Shown: in pieces, positions 17,160 through 28,186 of the stretch
How the letters are laid out: every line of letters starts with the position of its first letter
Position numbering within the stretch: position 1 is the stretch's first letter
Origin: Candidatus Nitricoxidireducens bremensis
Lineage (GTDB): Bacteria > Pseudomonadota > Gammaproteobacteria > Burkholderiales > Rhodocyclaceae
Assembly: GCA_030247725.1 (NCBI GenBank)
Contig: JAOTRT010000006.1
Span: 157,951 to 221,950, forward strand
Reading direction: 5' to 3'
Length of the DNA: 64,000 bases
Program-made: the position numbers and the translations under genes
Notes under the pieces: generated by a model
The model's input: the letters and a program-made list of their open reading frames with translations, nothing else
Told to the model about the DNA's origin: nothing
Databases searched by the model: none

Positions 17160-18680
17160 TCAGTGCTTGGCGACGGGAATCTTGCCGATCTTCACGGCCC
17201 ATTCATGGGGACCAGTCTGGTGCACCGAGGTGCCGTTGGCGTCCACCGCCACGGTGACGGGCATGTCCTTCACGTCAAACTCGTAGATCGCCTCCATGCC
17301 CAGGTCGGCGAAGCCCACGACCTTGGCCGCCTTGATGGCCTTGGCCACCAGATAGGCGGCGCCGCCGACGGCCATCAGGTAGGCCGACTTGTGCTTCTTG
17401 ATGGCCTCGATGGCGACGGGGCCGCGCTCGGCCTTGCCCACCATGGAGATGAGGCCGGTCTGGGCCAGCATCATCTCGGTGAACTTGTCCATGCGCGTGG
17501 CCGTGGTCGGGCCGGCGGGGCCCACGACTTCGTCGCGCACCGGGTCCACCGGGCCCACGTAGTAGATGACGCGGTTGGTGAAATCGACGGGCAGCTTCTC
17601 GCCCTTCGCCAGCATGTCCTGGATGCGCTTGTGGGCGGCGTCGCGGCCGGTGAGCATCCTGCCGTTGAGCAGCAGCACCTGGCCGGGTTTCCACGACGCC
17701 ACTTCGGCGGGCGTCAGGGTGTCCAGGTTCACGCGGGTGGCGACGTTGGTGTCGGCCTGCCAGGTGACCTGGGGCCAGTCCTCCAGCTTCGGCGGTTCCA
17801 GCCTGGCCGGGCCCGAGCCGTCCAGGTGGAAATGGACGTGGCGAGTGGCCGCGCAGTTGGGGATCATGGCCACGGGCAGGGAGGCCGCATGGGTCGGATA
17901 GTCCATGATCTTGACGTCGAGGACGGTGGTGAGGCCGCCGAGACCCTGGGCGCCGATGCCCAGGGCATTGACCTTCTCGTAGAGCTCCAGGCGCAGTTCC
18001 TCAACGCGGCTCGAAGGGCCGCGGGCGATGAGTTCCTGGATGTCCACCGGCGCCATCAGGGACTCCTTGGCCAGCAGCATGGCCTTTTCCGGCGTGCCGC
18101 CGATGCCGATGCCGAGGATGCCCGGCGGGCACCAGCCGGCGCCCATGGTCGGCACGGTCTTCAGCACCCAGTCCACGATGGAGTCGGAGGGGTTCAGCAT
18201 GACCATCTTCGACTTGTTCTCCGAGCCGCCGCCCTTGGCCGCGCAGATGACTTCCACGTGGTCGCCGGGGACGATCTCGTAATGCACGACGGCGGGGGTG
18301 TTGTCCTTGCTGTTTCGGCGGGCGCCGGCGGGATCGAGCAGCACCGAGGCGCGCAGCTTGTTGTCCGGATGGTTGTAGGCGCGGCGCACGCCCTCGTTGA
18401 CCATGTCCTGCACCGACATGGTCGCGTCCCAGCGGGCGTTCATGCCGATCTTGAGGAAGACCACGGCGATGCCCGTGTCCTGGCAGATGGGGCGGTGGCC
18501 CTCGGCGCACATGCGCGAGTTGGTGAGGATCTGGGCGATGGCGTCCTTCGCCGCCGGCGACTGCTCGCGCTCGTAGGCCTTGCCGAGGGCCTGGATGTAG
18601 TCGAGTGGATGGTAGTAGCTGATGAACTGGAAAGCGTCGGCGACGGACTGGATGAAGTCGTCCTGCTTGATGGCGGCCAT
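17160..18680 (-). CDS. fumA: class I fumarate hydratase (iron-sulfur)
   Basis: Oxygen-sensitive [4Fe-4S] fumarase of the TCA cycle. It is a single 506-residue chain containing both the alpha-type part (C-A-E-G-H-R-P-I-C-Q-D-T-G near residues 55-70; L-G-I-G-I-G-G-T) and the beta-type part (G-R-D-A-A-H-K-R; V-G-P-A-G-P-T-T-A-T-R-M-D). Conserved Cys residues for the cluster are present in these blocks. It sits between a YqhA-like gene and the protease gene on the same strand. Confidence 0.93.
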   Translation of the reverse strand: MAAIKQDDFIQSVADAFQFISYYHPLDYIQALGKAYEREQSPAAKDAIAQILTNSRMCAEGHRPICQDTGIAVVFLKIGMNARWDATMSVQDMVNEGVRRAYNHPDNKLRASVLLDPAGARRNSKDNTPAVVHYEIVPGDHVEVICAAKGGGSENKSKMVMLNPSDSIVDWVLKTVPTMGAGWCPPGILGIGIGGTPEKAMLLAKESLMAPVDIQELIARGPSSRVEELRLELYEKVNALGIGAQGLGGLTTVLDVKIMDYPTHAASLPVAMIPNCAATRHVHFHLDGSGPARLEPPKLEDWPQVTWQADTNVATRVNLDTLTPAEVASWKPGQVLLLNGRMLTGRDAAHKRIQDMLAKGEKLPVDFTNRVIYYVGPVDPVRDEVVGPAGPTTATRMDKFTEMMLAQTGLISMVGKAERGPVAIEAIKKHKSAYLMAVGGAAYLVAKAIKAAKVVGFADLGMEAIYEFDVKDMPVTVAVDANGTSVHQTGPHEWAVKIGKIPVAKH

Positions 18681-18699
18681 GGGAACGTTCCTTGGTGGG

Positions 18700-19227
18700 T
18701 CAGTGTTTGGCGTGGCTGGAGAGGGACAGGGTCTGCATCATGATCTTGTCCGTGTAGGCGATGGCGATGGCCGAGATCAGGAAGGAGGCGTGGATGGCGA
18801 CCTGGGTGATGACGACCCGGTCCTCCACCTGGGCGGCGTTGATGAAGGTGCGCAGCAGGTGAATGGACGAAATGCTGATGAGGGCCACGGCCAGCTTGAC
18901 CTTGAGCACGCCGGCGTTGACGTGGGAGAGCCACTCGGGCTGGTCGGGATGCCCTTCGAGGTCGAGGCGGGAGACGAAAGTCTCATAGCCGCCGATGATG
19001 ACCATGATCAGCAGGTTGGCGATCATGACCACGTCGATGAGGCCCAGCACGATGAGCATGACCTCGTTTTCGTTGAGGCTGCCGGCCTTGGTGATCAGAT
19101 GCAGCAGTTCGTGCATGAACTGGTAGACATAGACGCCCTGGGCGGCGATCAGGCCGATGTAGAGGGGGGCCTGGAGCCAGCGGCTCCAGAAGATGAAGCC
19201 TTCGAGTGCCTGGATGGATTTGTTCAT
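18700..19227 (-). CDS. YqhA/UPF0114 family membrane protein
   Basis: The 175-residue inner-membrane protein has the family N-terminus (E-x-F-I-F-W-S-R-W-L-Q-A-P-L-Y) and four hydrophobic segments. It also has G-G-Y-E-T-F-V-S-R-L and a C-terminal S-S-I-H-L-L-R-T-F. Function is unknown in the family. The gene is 19 bases upstream of fumarase and probably cotranscribed. Its start is divergent from acs across a 237-base, relatively AT-rich gap. Confidence 0.88.
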   Translation of the reverse strand: MNKSIQALEGFIFWSRWLQAPLYIGLIAAQGVYVYQFMHELLHLITKAGSLNENEVMLIVLGLIDVVMIANLLIMVIIGGYETFVSRLDLEGHPDQPEWLSHVNAGVLKVKLAVALISISSIHLLRTFINAAQVEDRVVITQVAIHASFLISAIAIAYTDKIMMQTLSLSSHAKH

Positions 19228-19464
19228 GAATAGCCCTTGCAGGGTGGCTAAGGAGGCGGAATTCTAGCATCGGCCCCCGGCGGTGCTGCGCCGCGTCAAT
19301 ACCGGTGTAAGTGGCGCGTAAGGTACTTTTTATCTAATTCAGCCTAAAATCAAAAGTTCTGAATCCGGCTATTGCTAAATTTGCTGGCGACGGCGCCGGA
19401 CAGAGTCGTGCGTATCTGCGGTATTTCGGGATACTCAATGTTTCACGCTAGAGGAGAGTTGTAG

Positions 19465-21450
<1,986 letters not shown>

Positions 21451-21471
21451 GCGAATCCGGATCGCACCGGC

Positions 21472-21497
21472 AAAGGGCGCCTGCGGGCGCCCTTTTT
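21472..21497 (+). terminator. intrinsic terminator after acs
   Basis: A perfect 9-base stem (21472-21480 with 21487-21495, loop CTGCGG) ends in a run of five T. It lies 21 bases after the acs stop and separates acs from the downstream sensor genes. Confidence 0.88.
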
Positions 21498-21565
21498 CAT
21501 GTGCTCAGCCGGAACGCATATCCGGCCCATAGCGCCTACAATCGCGCGTAGAGGAGGGGAATCGC

Positions 21566-21766
21566 ATGAACCACTCACGCCTGACCGCCCAGCGCCTGGC
21601 GGCCCTGTTCCTGCTGGGCTGCGCGCTGTTCAACTACCCGCTGCTGGCCCTGTTCAACCGGGCCGCCGAAATCTTCGGCATCCCGCTGCTGTACGCCTTC
21701 CTGTTCGGCAGCTGGCTGGTATTGATCCTGCTCATGGCCCTCGCCATCGAGCGGCGCGAGGACTGA
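21566..21766 (+). CDS. small two-helix membrane protein
   Basis: A 66-residue protein with two hydrophobic helices (ALFLLGCALFNYPLLALF and LLYAFLFGSWLVLILLMAL), a G-I-P-L-L turn and a charged C-terminus. It precedes the symporter-kinase gene by three bases. Small partner proteins of this kind (DUF3311/DUF4212-like) commonly precede sodium:solute symporters, and that is the likely role; the family match itself is uncertain. AGAGGAGG is the ribosome-binding site. Confidence 0.7.
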   Translation: MNHSRLTAQRLAALFLLGCALFNYPLLALFNRAAEIFGIPLLYAFLFGSWLVLILLMALAIERRED

Positions 21767-21769
21767 GCC

Positions 21770-24505
21770 ATGCTGCAGCAGGGCTGGGTCATCGTCCTCG
21801 TTTCCTTCGCCTACCTGGGCGTGCTGTTCGCCATCGCCTACCAGGCCGACCGCCGCGCCGACAGCGGCCGTTCCCTGATCGCCCATCCGACCGTCTATGC
21901 CCTGTCCCTGGCGGTGTATTGCACCACCTGGACCTTCTACGGCAGCGTCGGCCGCGCCGCCGCCACCGGCATCGGCTTCCTGCCCATCTATCTCGGGCCG
22001 ACCCTGATGCTGGCCCTGGGCTGGTTCGTCCTGCACAAGATCGTGCGCGTCGCCAAGGCCAACCGCATCACCTCCATCGCCGACTTCGTCGCCTCGCGCT
22101 ACGGCAAGAGCCAGCTCCTCGGCGGCCTCGTCACCGTCATCGCCGTCGTCGGCGTCGTACCCTACATCGCCCTCCAGCTCAAGGCGGTGTCCAGCAGCTT
22201 CGCCATCCTCACGGGCTATCCGGAGATCGTCATGCCGGCGCGGGCGGGGGCGGCGCCCCTGCTGCAGGACAGCGCCCTCTACGTCGCCATCATCCTCGCC
22301 GCCTTCACCATCCTCTTCGGCACGCGCCACCTGGATGCCACGGAGCGCCACGAGGGCATGGTGGCGGCCATCGCCTTCGAGTCCGTCGTCAAGCTGGTGG
22401 CCTTCTTCGCCGTCGGCCTCTACGTCACCTACGGCATCTACGACGGCTTCGGCGACATCTTCGACCGGGCCCAGGAGGTACCGAAGCTGGCAAAACTCAT
22501 GGTCACCGCCGATACCGCCGCTAGCTACGGCAGCTGGGCGGCGCTCACCTTCCTCTCCATGCTCTCGGTGCTGCTGCTGCCGCGCCAGTTCCAGATCGCC
22601 GTGGTCGAGAACGTCAACGAGGCCCACGTGCGGCGCGCCGTCTGGCTATTTCCGCTGTATCTCTTCCTCATCAACATCTTCGTCCTGCCCATTGCCATCG
22701 GCGGCCTGCTGCACTTCCAGGGCGGCGGCGTGGACGCCGACACCTTCGTCCTGACGCTGCCCATGGCTCATCAGCAGGAGGCCCTGACGCTGCTGGTGTT
22801 CATCGGCGGCCTCTCCGCCGCCACCGGCATGGTCATCGTCGAGACCATCGCCCTGTCCACCATGGTCTGCAACGACCTGGTGATGCCGGTGCTGCTGCGC
22901 TGGCGCGCCTTGCGCCTGCATGAGCGCCAGGATCTCTCGGGCCTGCTGCTGGAGATCCGCCGCTGGGCCATCGCCGTCATCCTGATGCTCGGCTACCTCT
23001 ATTTCCGGCTTGCCGGCGAAGCCTACGCCCTCGTCAGCATCGGCCTCATCTCCTTCGCCGCCGTCGCCCAGTTCGCCCCTGCCGTCATTGGCGGCCTCTA
23101 CTGGAAGGGCGGCACGCGGGAGGGGGCCCTGGCCGGCCTCCTGGGCGGTTTCCTGGTCTGGTGCTACACGCTGCTGCTGCCGTCCTTCGCCAAGTCGGGC
23201 TGGCTGCCGGAGCAGTTCATGACCCAGGGCCTGTTCGGCGTCGAGTTGCTGCGGCCCCAGCAGCTCTTCGGCCTCACCGGCCTTGACGAGATCAGCCATT
23301 GCCTGTTCTGGAGCCTGTTCGTCAATCTGGCGGCTTATCTCGGCGTCTCCCTGCTGCGGGCGCCGGATGCCCGCGAGGCGCGCCAGGCCTCGCTCTTCGT
23401 CGATGCGCCGCGGCAGCGCGGCGAACTGGCCGGCTGGCGCGGCGGCGTGCGCGTCGCCGACCTGCTGCCCATGGCCGGCCGCTTCCTCGGCCCCGAGCGG
23501 GCGCGGGAAGCCTTCGAACGCCATGCCCGCAGCCGCGGTTTTGCGGGCCTCGACGCCCTGCCGGCCGACGCCGAGCTGGTGCATTTCGCCGAGAGCCTGC
23601 TGGCCGGCGCCATCGGCTCGGCCTCGGCCCGCGTCATGGTGGCTTCGGTGGTGCAGGAGGAACCCCTCGGTCTCGACGAAGTGATGAACATCCTCGACGA
23701 AGCCTCCCAGATACGGGCCTACAGCCGCGAAGTCGAGCAGAAGTCGCGGGAGCTGGAACGCGCCACCGCCGAGCTGCGGGAGGCCAACGAGCGGCTGCGG
23801 GAGCTGGATCGCATGAAGGACGACTTCATCTCCACCGTCACCCACGAACTGCGTACGCCGCTGACCTCGATCCGCGCCTTCTCCGAGATGCTGCACGAGG
23901 ACCCGAAGATCGAGCTGGCCGAGCGCAGCCGCTTCCTCGGCATCATCGTCGGCGAGACCGAGCGCCTGTCGCGCCTCATCAACCAGATACTGGACCTGGC
24001 CAAGCTCGAATCGGGGCGGGCCGAATGGACCAGCACCGAAGTGGACCTCGCCGAGGTGGTGCGCGAGTCGGCCGCCTCCATGACCCAGGTGTTCCGGGAC
24101 AAGGGGGTGACCCTCGACCTCGACCTGCCGCCCGGCGCGGTGGTGGTTCTGGCCGACCGGGACCGCCTCGTCCAGGTGGTCATCAATCTGCTGTCGAATG
24201 CGGTGAAGTTCGCCCCCGCCGGCCGCGGCCGGGTCGCCGCCGCCGTCGCGGTGGACCGGGGGCTGGCGCAGGTGACGGTCGCCGACAACGGCCCGGGCAT
24301 CCATGCGTCCGAGCATGAGCGCATTTTCGAGAAATTCCGCCAGGGCGGGCAGGATGTGCTGACGGACAAGCCCCAGGGCACCGGCCTCGGGCTGCCGATC
24401 AGCCGCCAGATCGTCGAATATTTCGGCGGCCGGCTCTGGGTCGAGAGCGAGGCGGGCAAGGGCGCGCGGTTCAAGTTCACCCTGCCGCTGCAGGACACGA
24501 GATAA
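21770..24505 (+). CDS. sodium:solute symporter-histidine kinase hybrid (CrbS/PutP-kinase type)
   Basis: A 911-residue sensor. About residues 1-510 form a multi-span SSS-family transporter domain with many hydrophobic helices. A linker and coiled coil (about 640-685, Glu/Arg/Leu-rich) follow, then a HisKA dimerisation domain with H692 in T-V-T-H-E-L-R-T-P-L, and a HATPase domain with N-L-L-S-N-A-V-K-F, D-N-G-P-G-I and G-T-G-L-G-L-P-I. CrbS-type hybrids control acs in Vibrio and Pseudomonas. The position after acs supports an acetate or small-carboxylate signal, which is inference. The likely partner is the receiver encoded next. Confidence 0.9.
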   Translation: MLQQGWVIVLVSFAYLGVLFAIAYQADRRADSGRSLIAHPTVYALSLAVYCTTWTFYGSVGRAAATGIGFLPIYLGPTLMLALGWFVLHKIVRVAKANRITSIADFVASRYGKSQLLGGLVTVIAVVGVVPYIALQLKAVSSSFAILTGYPEIVMPARAGAAPLLQDSALYVAIILAAFTILFGTRHLDATERHEGMVAAIAFESVVKLVAFFAVGLYVTYGIYDGFGDIFDRAQEVPKLAKLMVTADTAASYGSWAALTFLSMLSVLLLPRQFQIAVVENVNEAHVRRAVWLFPLYLFLINIFVLPIAIGGLLHFQGGGVDADTFVLTLPMAHQQEALTLLVFIGGLSAATGMVIVETIALSTMVCNDLVMPVLLRWRALRLHERQDLSGLLLEIRRWAIAVILMLGYLYFRLAGEAYALVSIGLISFAAVAQFAPAVIGGLYWKGGTREGALAGLLGGFLVWCYTLLLPSFAKSGWLPEQFMTQGLFGVELLRPQQLFGLTGLDEISHCLFWSLFVNLAAYLGVSLLRAPDAREARQASLFVDAPRQRGELAGWRGGVRVADLLPMAGRFLGPERAREAFERHARSRGFAGLDALPADAELVHFAESLLAGAIGSASARVMVASVVQEEPLGLDEVMNILDEASQIRAYSREVEQKSRELERATAELREANERLRELDRMKDDFISTVTHELRTPLTSIRAFSEMLHEDPKIELAERSRFLGIIVGETERLSRLINQILDLAKLESGRAEWTSTEVDLAEVVRESAASMTQVFRDKGVTLDLDLPPGAVVVLADRDRLVQVVINLLSNAVKFAPAGRGRVAAAVAVDRGLAQVTVADNGPGIHASEHERIFEKFRQGGQDVLTDKPQGTGLGLPISRQIVEYFGGRLWVESEAGKGARFKFTLPLQDTR

Positions 24506-24533
24506 TTGCAAAAAAATACCGGGAGGAGACCCC

Positions 24534-24905
24534 ATGGCAAGAAAAATTCTCATCGTCGACGATGAGCCGAACATCGTTATTTCGCTGGAGTTCCTGATGA
24601 AGAAGGAAGGCTTCGTGGTCGCCGTCGCCGGCGACGGCGACGCGGCGCTCGAACAGGCGGCCGCCTTTCGTCCGGATCTCGTCCTGCTGGACGTCATGAT
24701 GCCGAAGAAATCCGGCTACGAAGTCTGCGAACAGCTGCGCGGCGACCCGTCCCAGGGCGATCTCAAGATCGTCATGCTGACGGCCAAGGGCCGGGAGTCG
24801 GAAGTCGCCAAGGGCATCGCCATCGGGGCCGATGCCTACGTCACCAAGCCCTTCTCGACCAAGGAACTGGTGGCCAGGGTCAGGACCCTGCTGGGCATGG
24901 CATGA
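24534..24905 (+). CDS. stand-alone response regulator receiver (CheY-like)
   Basis: A 123-residue receiver only. It has the acidic pair D-D at 9-10, the phospho-acceptor D53 in L-L-D-V-M-M-P, and K105 in Y-V-T-K-P-F-S. No DNA-binding domain is attached, unlike CrbR, so the output must go through a protein partner, plausibly the coupled downstream protein. GGGAGGAG is the ribosome-binding site. The stop overlaps the next gene as ATGA. Confidence 0.92.
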   Translation: MARKILIVDDEPNIVISLEFLMKKEGFVVAVAGDGDAALEQAAAFRPDLVLLDVMMPKKSGYEVCEQLRGDPSQGDLKIVMLTAKGRESEVAKGIAIGADAYVTKPFSTKELVARVRTLLGMA

Positions 24906-27094
24906 ACGCGCGCACCCGCTTTCTCATCGCTGCGGCGGTGCTGGGCCTGCTGATGACGGGACCCTTCCTGCTGACGGTCGCCATCCTCTTCGGCGACCTC
25001 CAGGAGGCCGAACGCACCGCCATCGTGGACATCCTGCTGCCGCGGCTGCCCATCGGCACCCTGATGACCCTCATGGGCTTCATCCTCGGCCTCCAGGTGC
25101 TGCGCGGTCTTTTCAAGCATTACGTGCGCGGACTGCTGCGCATGGCCGAGACCCTGCGCCTGATGCTCGGCGCCAACCGCAACTTCCGCGTCACGCCGGA
25201 AGGCCCGCCGGAAGTCTGCGAACTGGCGCGCGCCGCCAACGACCTGGCCCAGCAGCGGGACGAACTGCTCACCGACGTGGAGGCCCAGATCGCCAGGGCC
25301 AAGGCCTCGGTGGAAGAGGAGAAGAACCGGCTCGCCGCCCTCATGTCGGAGCTCTCGATGGGCGTCGTCGTCTGCAACCTGGACGGCCGCATCCTGCTCT
25401 ACAACAACCGCGCCCGCCTGCAGTTCAAGGCCCTCTCCCAGGGGCCCACCTCCATGAGCGGCGGCGCCCTCATCGGTCTCGGCCGCTCGATCTTCTCCAT
25501 CCTCGAACGGGGACAGATCACCCATGCCCTGGAGAACATCCAGGAGCGCCTGCGCAAGGGCAGCGCCGAGCCCAGCGCCAACTTCATCACCTCCACGCGC
25601 TCCGGCCAGCTGCTGCGGGCCCAGATGGCGCCCGTGCTTCGCACCGTGGTGCTCGACGAGGGGGAGGAGGACTGCGGCGAGGACGGCGCCCAGGAGATCA
25701 CCGGCTACGTCCTCACCATCGAGAACATCACGCGCAGCTTCGAGCGGGACGCCCAGCGCGATCAGGTCATGCAGTCGCTGACGGACGGCAGCCGCGCCTC
25801 CCTGGGTTCGGTGCGTGCCGCCGTCGAGACCCTGGCCGACAATCCGGACATGGAGCCGGAATTGCGCGAGCGCTTCGTCGGCATCATCCGTGACGAGGCG
25901 ACGCGCATGAGCGAGCGCCTCGAAAGCACCACCGCCGAGTTCGCCGATTCCCTGAAGACGCGCTGGCCCCTGGAGGACATGCTCGGCATCGACCTCGTCA
26001 CCGCCGCCCAGCGGCGCATCGAGGACCGGCTCAAGCTGATGACCAAGCAGGAGGACCTGGACGACAGCCTCTGGATCAGGGCCGACAGCTTCTCCCTGAT
26101 CCAGGCCATGACCTTCCTCGCCGCCCGCCTGCTCGATCACTACGAGATACGGGAACTGCGCTTTCGCCTGTCCGCCGAGGGCAAGATGGCCTTCGTGGAC
26201 CTGATCTGGTCCGGCACGCCGGTCTCCTCCGAGACCCTCTACACATGGGAGCTGGAGAACATGACGGTGGCGGGCGAGGCCAGCCCGCTCACCCTGCGCG
26301 ACGTCATCGACCGCCACGGCGGCGAAATCTGGTACCAGCGCGACAAGGCCGCCCACCGCGCCTACTTCCGCATCGTCCTGCCGGTCGCCGCCATGCCGGC
26401 TGTCGAGGCGCAGCCCCAGCAACTGCGCGGCGGCAGCCGGCCCGAGTACTACGACTTCGACCTCTTCGCCGCCCGCGACGCCTCCATCGACCTGGACCGC
26501 AAGCTCTCCGAGCTGGCCTACTCGGTGTTCGACACCGAGACCACCGGTCTGGAACCCTCGGCCGGCGACGAGATCATCCAGATCGGCGCCGTGCGCGCCG
26601 TGAACGGCCGCCTGCTGCGCCAGGAGATCTTCGACCAGCTCATCGATCCGCGCATCCCCCTGAAACCCGAGGGCATCCCCATCCACGGCATCACCGAAGA
26701 CATGGTGCGCGGCCAGCCGACCCTCGACGTGGTGCTGCCGGCCTTCCACGAATTCTGCAGCGAAACGGTGCTGGTGGCCCACAACGCCGCCTTCGACATG
26801 CGCTTCCTGCAGCTCAAGGAGGAGAGCATCGGCGTGCGCTTCTCCCAGCCGGTGCTGGACACGCTGCTGCTGTCGGCCGTCATCCATCCGAACCAGGAGT
26901 CCCACAAGCTGGAAAGCATCGCCGAACGCCTCGGCATCAACGTCATCGGCCGCCATACGGCGCTGGGCGACGCCTTCGTCACCGGCGAGGTGTTCCTCAA
27001 GATGGTGCCGCTGCTGGCCGACATGGGCATCCTCACCCTGCGCCAGGCCCTCGAAGCCGCCGAGAAGACCTACTACGCGAGGGTCAAGTATTGA
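24902..27094 (+). CDS. membrane PAS/pseudokinase fused to a DnaQ-type 3'-5' exonuclease
   Basis: The 730-residue protein begins with two hydrophobic segments (about 8-30 and 45-65), then a HAMP-like helix and a PAS-like domain (M-G-V-V-V-C-N-L-D-G-R-I-L-L-Y-N-N). A HisKA-like helix pair follows in which the phospho-acceptor His is absent (G-S-R-A-S-L-G-S-V-R). A degenerate ATPase-like region with R-H-G-G-E-I-W comes next. Residues about 535-725 are a DEDDh exonuclease: D544 and E546 (F-D-T-E-T-T-G-L), D632 (N-A-A-F-D-M), H685 and D690 (H-T-A-L-G-D). The kinase part looks dead and the nuclease intact. The gene overlaps its neighbours by ATGA and TTGA. Confidence 0.85.
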   Translation: MNARTRFLIAAAVLGLLMTGPFLLTVAILFGDLQEAERTAIVDILLPRLPIGTLMTLMGFILGLQVLRGLFKHYVRGLLRMAETLRLMLGANRNFRVTPEGPPEVCELARAANDLAQQRDELLTDVEAQIARAKASVEEEKNRLAALMSELSMGVVVCNLDGRILLYNNRARLQFKALSQGPTSMSGGALIGLGRSIFSILERGQITHALENIQERLRKGSAEPSANFITSTRSGQLLRAQMAPVLRTVVLDEGEEDCGEDGAQEITGYVLTIENITRSFERDAQRDQVMQSLTDGSRASLGSVRAAVETLADNPDMEPELRERFVGIIRDEATRMSERLESTTAEFADSLKTRWPLEDMLGIDLVTAAQRRIEDRLKLMTKQEDLDDSLWIRADSFSLIQAMTFLAARLLDHYEIRELRFRLSAEGKMAFVDLIWSGTPVSSETLYTWELENMTVAGEASPLTLRDVIDRHGGEIWYQRDKAAHRAYFRIVLPVAAMPAVEAQPQQLRGGSRPEYYDFDLFAARDASIDLDRKLSELAYSVFDTETTGLEPSAGDEIIQIGAVRAVNGRLLRQEIFDQLIDPRIPLKPEGIPIHGITEDMVRGQPTLDVVLPAFHEFCSETVLVAHNAAFDMRFLQLKEESIGVRFSQPVLDTLLLSAVIHPNQESHKLESIAERLGINVIGRHTALGDAFVTGEVFLKMVPLLADMGILTLRQALEAAEKTYYARVKY

Positions 27095-28158
27095 GCTGTC
27101 GCGCTGCCCTGCCAGACTTGCCGGCGGACCTCGCCGGCCGCATCGCCGCCGCCGCCGACGTGAACGCCCTGGCGGCCCTGGCGCCGCAGCTGCGGCAGGC
27201 CGCCCTGGCCGCGTTGGCGGACGATGCCGGGCCGGCGCAGGTGACGCGCCTGATCTCGGCCCTCAACGACCTTCTTTCCGGGCGTATCGTCGCCCTGGCC
27301 GCCGCCCGCCATCGCCTGCCGGCTGCCTCCTGGTGCTGGCTCTCCCTCGGCTCGGAGGGGCGCGGCGAGCAGACCCTGGCGACGGACCAGGACAACGGCC
27401 TCCTCTTCAGCGCCAGCAGCGGCGCCGAAGCGCGGGAGTTGCGCCGTCTTTTCCTGCCTTTCGCCGCGGCGGTGAATGCCGACCTCGACGCCTGCGGCAT
27501 CCCCCTGTGCACCGGCAAGATCATGGCCGGCAATCCGGACTGGTGCCTCTCCCTCGACGAATGGCGCGAGCGCTTCTTCGGCTGGATACGCACGCCGGAC
27601 CCGAAGGCCCTGCTCAACGCCACGATCTTCTTCGACTTCCGCGCCCTGTGCGGCGCCGATGATCTCGCCGCGACGCTGCGCGCCTACCTGACGGAGCTGG
27701 CGGCCGGCAACGATGTCTTCCTGCGCATGCTGGCCGCCAACGCCCTCGATGTGGCGCCGCCCCTGGGCCTGCTGGGCGACGTGGTGGGGGAAGACGCCGC
27801 CGGCGGCCGTGTCGACCTGAAGAAGTTCGGCAGCCGCCTCTTCGTCGATGCGGCCCGCGTCCTGGCGCTGGCGGCCGGCGTACCTGCGGTCAACACCCTG
27901 GCGCGCCTGCGCGGGCTTGCCGGACAGCCGCGCATGCCCCTGGCGGCCGAGGCCGAGGCCGCCGTCCAGGCCTGCCTTGCGGTGCTGCGACTGCGCCTCG
28001 AAGGTCAGCGCAACGCCCTGGCGCAAGGTATGGCCGCCGACAATTTGGTCGATCCCGCCGGCCTCAACGACTTCGACCGCCGCCTGCTGCGGGAAGCCCT
28101 GCACCAGGCCCGGCGCCTGCAGACCCATCTGCGCCTTGGCTTCGGCATCGGCAACTGA
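27091..28158 (+). CDS. DUF294-type putative nucleotidyltransferase without CBS domains
   Basis: A 355-residue protein with the nucleotidyltransferase signature L-G-S-E-G-R-G-E-Q-T-L-A-T-D-Q-D-N-G, in which G-S and the D-x-D pair form the expected metal and nucleotide site. The C-terminal DUF294 substrate-binding helices include L-D-A-C-G-I-P-L-C and N-A-T-I-F-F-D-F-R. Related GlnD-like enzymes transfer a nucleotide to a protein or small molecule; the target here is unknown. The start is TTG, overlapping the exonuclease stop. It is a shorter paralogue of the next gene, lacking its CBS region. Confidence 0.8.
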   Translation: MSCRAALPDLPADLAGRIAAAADVNALAALAPQLRQAALAALADDAGPAQVTRLISALNDLLSGRIVALAAARHRLPAASWCWLSLGSEGRGEQTLATDQDNGLLFSASSGAEARELRRLFLPFAAAVNADLDACGIPLCTGKIMAGNPDWCLSLDEWRERFFGWIRTPDPKALLNATIFFDFRALCGADDLAATLRAYLTELAAGNDVFLRMLAANALDVAPPLGLLGDVVGEDAAGGRVDLKKFGSRLFVDAARVLALAAGVPAVNTLARLRGLAGQPRMPLAAEAEAAVQACLAVLRLRLEGQRNALAQGMAADNLVDPAGLNDFDRRLLREALHQARRLQTHLRLGFGIGN

Positions 28159-28186
28159 TTTCCACAACCCCTCCCTGGATACTGCG

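Noticed and set aside
19310..19464. Sigma-54 promoter for acs (TGGCGC near 19311)
   Set aside because: The -12 element does not match TTGC at the required spacing.
22646..24697. A 683-codon minus-strand frame opposite the symporter-kinase hybrid, and similar long antisense frames over acs, addB and addA
   Set aside because: Codon composition and lack of motifs mark these as GC-rich antisense shadows.
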